Assembly: GCA_947483545.1 (NCBI GenBank)
Contig: CANKNP010000264.1
Location: 1 to 7,613, forward strand
Direction: 5' to 3'
From: Deltaproteobacteria bacterium
GTDB taxonomy: Bacteria; Myxococcota; UBA796; SXON01
Length of the DNA stretch: 7,613 nucleotides
Below are positions 5,885 to 7,613 of this stretch, piece by piece; the first letter of the stretch is position 1, and every line of letters begins with the position of its first letter. The notes under the pieces are model-generated. The model searched no databases and had not been told where the DNA came from. It was given only the letters and a program-made list of their open reading frames with translations. The position numbers were made by a program, and so were the translations under genes.

Positions 5885-6778
5885 GTGATCGCGGCGCAAC
5901 AACGTGCGGCGGAGCTGGCCTTCTGGTCGGGCCCAGTCGAGCCCCAGCCCCTGGGCGGTGGGCTGTCCAACCACAACTTCGTAGTGCAGGACGGCGCGTT
6001 CCGTTTTGTGGTCCGAGTGGGCGACGATCTGCCCGTCCATGGTGTTGTACGCCGAAATGAGCTCGCTGCGAGCCGGGCGGCTTCGGCCGCGGGCCTGTCG
6101 CCGGAGGTGGTCTACGTCGAGCCTGGGGTGCTGGTCCTCCGATATGTCGATGGCGCGCGGCCGCTGACCGCGGCCGATGTGCAAGACGAGCGGATGCTGC
6201 CCCGGCTCGCGACGCTGCTCCGGCGCTGTCATCAGGAAATGCCGGCCTGGCTGCGAGGTCCGGCGTTGATGTTCTGGGTGTTCCACTCGGTGCGCGACTA
6301 CGGGGCCACGCTGTACCAGAGTCGGGGCACCGCCCGGCAGAGCGCCCACCTCGATACGCTCGGGTCGCTGCTGCAGCTCGGCGCGGAGCTGGAGCGTGCG
6401 GTCGGCAGGATCGACGTGGTGTTTGGCCATAACGACCTGCTTCCGGCCAACCTGCTGGACGACGGACGGCGGCTCTGGCTGATCGACTGGGAATATGCCG
6501 GCTACAACTCACCGCTCTTCGATCTGGGCGGCCTTGCCTCGAACGCCGAGCTGTCGCCTGACGCCGAGGCGGAGCTCTTGCGGCTCTACTGGGGCAGCGC
6601 TCCGGACCCCGAGCACCGATTGAGGTACGAGGCCATGAAATGCGCGTCGCTCCTCAGGGAGACGCTCTGGAGCATGGCCGCCGAGATCCACTCGACGCTT
6701 GAGTTTGACTATTCACGTTACACGCGCGAAAACCTCGACCGCCTCACCCTGGCGGTCGCGCGCTGGAGGACCCCATGA
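5885..6778 (+). CDS. Choline/ethanolamine kinase-like phosphotransferase (APH fold)
   Basis: A 297-residue cytoplasmic small-molecule kinase of the aminoglycoside phosphotransferase/choline kinase superfamily, expected to transfer the gamma phosphate of ATP to an alcohol group. Visible signs, numbered from GTG 5885, are the glycine-rich nucleotide loop LGGGLSNHNFVV (23-34), FVVRVGDD with an Arg at the nucleotide-lysine position (as seen in LicA-type members), an Asn-Glu pair (58-59) on the next helix, the catalytic loop GHNDLLPANLL with Asp184 and Asn189, and the metal-binding IDWEYAGYN with Asp201. All core residues are present, so it should be active. GTG 5885 is preferred because a G-run (5874-5879) lies 5 bases upstream and the kinase fold begins at once; the open frame runs back to 5666 but overlaps the divergent lipoprotein gene. 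Its stop overlaps the next gene as ATGA, tying it to the dehydrogenase. Substrate is unknown; choline, ethanolamine or a related amino alcohol is inferred from motif type and neighbour. Confidence 0.85.
   Translation: MIAAQQRAAELAFWSGPVEPQPLGGGLSNHNFVVQDGAFRFVVRVGDDLPVHGVVRRNELAASRAASAAGLSPEVVYVEPGVLVLRYVDGARPLTAADVQDERMLPRLATLLRRCHQEMPAWLRGPALMFWVFHSVRDYGATLYQSRGTARQSAHLDTLGSLLQLGAELERAVGRIDVVFGHNDLLPANLLDDGRRLWLIDWEYAGYNSPLFDLGGLASNAELSPDAEAELLRLYWGSAPDPEHRLRYEAMKCASLLRETLWSMAAEIHSTLEFDYSRYTRENLDRLTLAVARWRTP
6765..6770 (+). promoter_or_regulatory. Strong ribosome binding site of the flavoprotein gene
   Basis: GGAGGA sits 4 bases before ATG 6775 and inside the end of the kinase gene. It is the best Shine-Dalgarno match I found on the plus strand in this window and fixes the start of the dehydrogenase gene. 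Confidence 0.75.
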
Positions 6779-7613
6779 AGCCGTTCCCGACTCAATCTCG
6801 CGCTGTCATCATCGGCGGCGGCATCATCGGGAGCTCGGTGGCGTATCACCTGGTTCGGCTGGGCTGGGAGACGCTGCTGCTCGAACGTAAGAAGCTCACC
6901 AGCGGCTCGACCTTTCACGCCGCCGGCCTGGTCGGGCAGCTCCGCTCCTCAGCCAACATCACCCAACTGTTGAAGTACTCGGTCGAGCTCTACGACAAGC
7001 TCGAGGCCGAGACGGGTTTCGCGACCGGCTGGAAGCGTAACGGCGGCTTACGAATCGCCCGCAGCGAAGCGCGACTCACCGAGATCAAGCGCCTCTGCAC
7101 CATGGGCCGATCCTTCAACCTGCCGATGGAGCTGCTCACGCCCGCCGAGGCGAAGGCCTTGTGGCCCCTGCTCAACATCGAGGGCGTCACTGGCGCGGTG
7201 TTCTTGCCGACAGACGGCCAGGCCAACCCCTCCGACATCACCCAGGGGCTGGTGAAGGGCGCGCAGATGAAAGGCGCCACCATCCTCGAGGACGTCAAGG
7301 TGACCGCGATCCTCCAGAAGGACGGCCGGGTGACTGGGGTCCGCACCGACCAGGGCGACATCGCCTGTGAGGTGGTGATCAACTGCGCCGGCCAGTGGGC
7401 GCGACAGGTCGGGCGGTTGGCAGGGGTCAACGTGCCCACCCAGCCGGTGCAGCACCAGTACATCATCACCACCCCCTTCGACGTGCCCCCCAACCTGCCG
7501 ACCCTGAGAGACCCGGATTTGCTGGTGTATTTCAAGGAGGAGGTCGGCGGCATGGCGATGGGCGGCTACGAGCACGACCCGATCTCCTGGGCGGATCAGG
7601 GCATCCCCGAAGA
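6775..7613 (+). CDS. Dimethylglycine/sarcosine dehydrogenase-type FAD oxidoreductase (3' end cut by window)
   Basis: The first 279 codons of a D-amino-acid-oxidase-superfamily (DAO) flavoprotein; the frame is still open at the right edge. A Rossmann FAD motif (VIIGGGIIGSSVAYHL, with GGGIIG at 14-19) and a ribose-binding Glu37 come first. LTSGSTFHAAGL (41-52) matches the site of dimethylglycine and sarcosine dehydrogenases where a histidine, here His48, carries covalent FAD. NCAGQWA (203-209) and VQHQYIIT (225-232) continue the family pattern, and GGYEHDPISW (263-272) is typical of the dehydrogenase group that usually carries C-terminal folate-binding GcvT-like domains (about 800 residues in all); those would lie outside the window. 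Such enzymes oxidatively demethylate N-methylated glycines or related amines, passing the one-carbon unit to tetrahydrofolate. ATG 6775 has GGAGGA 4 bases upstream (6765-6770) and overlaps the kinase stop, so the two are co-translated. The exact substrate cannot be read from this part. Confidence 0.9.
   Translation, partial: MKPFPTQSRAVIIGGGIIGSSVAYHLVRLGWETLLLERKKLTSGSTFHAAGLVGQLRSSANITQLLKYSVELYDKLEAETGFATGWKRNGGLRIARSEARLTEIKRLCTMGRSFNLPMELLTPAEAKALWPLLNIEGVTGAVFLPTDGQANPSDITQGLVKGAQMKGATILEDVKVTAILQKDGRVTGVRTDQGDIACEVVINCAGQWARQVGRLAGVNVPTQPVQHQYIITTPFDVPPNLPTLRDPDLLVYFKEEVGGMAMGGYEHDPISWADQGIPE

Noticed and set aside
5547..6512. Leftward open frame of 321 codons across the kinase gene
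   Set aside because: Arg/Ala/Pro-rich low-complexity translation opposite an intact kinase with all catalytic residues.
6990..7553. Leftward open frames of 175-187 codons at the right end
   Set aside because: Antisense to a flavoprotein with clear FAD motifs and a strong start.

Overview
This is a GC-rich bacterial window with dense gene packing, several 4-base stop/start overlaps and GTG starts. Gene content (12-TM oxidase-like protein, MIP18-family protein, proline-rich lipoprotein, methylamine-type flavoprotein) fits a soil or sediment proteobacterium or myxobacterium-like lineage. The sequence does not fix the taxon, and I see no phage, transposon, CRISPR, tRNA or rRNA.

Layout from left to right. 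Positions 1-302 hold no gene I can support. A rightward gene for a cysteine-rich, probably exported protein of unknown function ends at 989. It converges on a four-gene leftward operon (4595 down to 1054). In order of transcription the operon encodes a DUF1858 + double DUF2249 protein, a 12-helix heme-copper-oxidase/NnrS-like membrane protein, a MIP18/DUF59-family iron-sulfur assembly factor, and an RsmB/NOP-type RNA cytosine-5 methyltransferase. Junctions are an 11-base overlap, an ATGA overlap and a GTGA overlap, so translation is probably coupled. The first three families are known to associate with nitrogen-oxide and iron-sulfur/heme metabolism, so the best inference is a nitric-oxide or respiratory-stress module with a co-transcribed RNA methyltransferase. 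No catalytic reductase is present in the window.

Upstream of the operon, also leftward, is a gene (5757-4735) for a predicted lipoprotein with a helical Spy/CpxP-like middle and a 60-residue proline-rich tail. Divergent from it is a rightward pair: a choline/ethanolamine-kinase-like phosphotransferase (from about 5885) and, joined by an ATGA overlap, the N-terminal part of a dimethylglycine/sarcosine dehydrogenase-type flavoprotein that runs off the right edge. This pair suggests handling of choline-, betaine- or N-methylamine-type compounds.

The two points most worth following are the operon that joins an oxidase-like membrane protein lacking the usual copper-site histidines to DUF2249, iron-sulfur and RNA-methylation genes, and the kinase-flavoprotein pair of undefined substrate.
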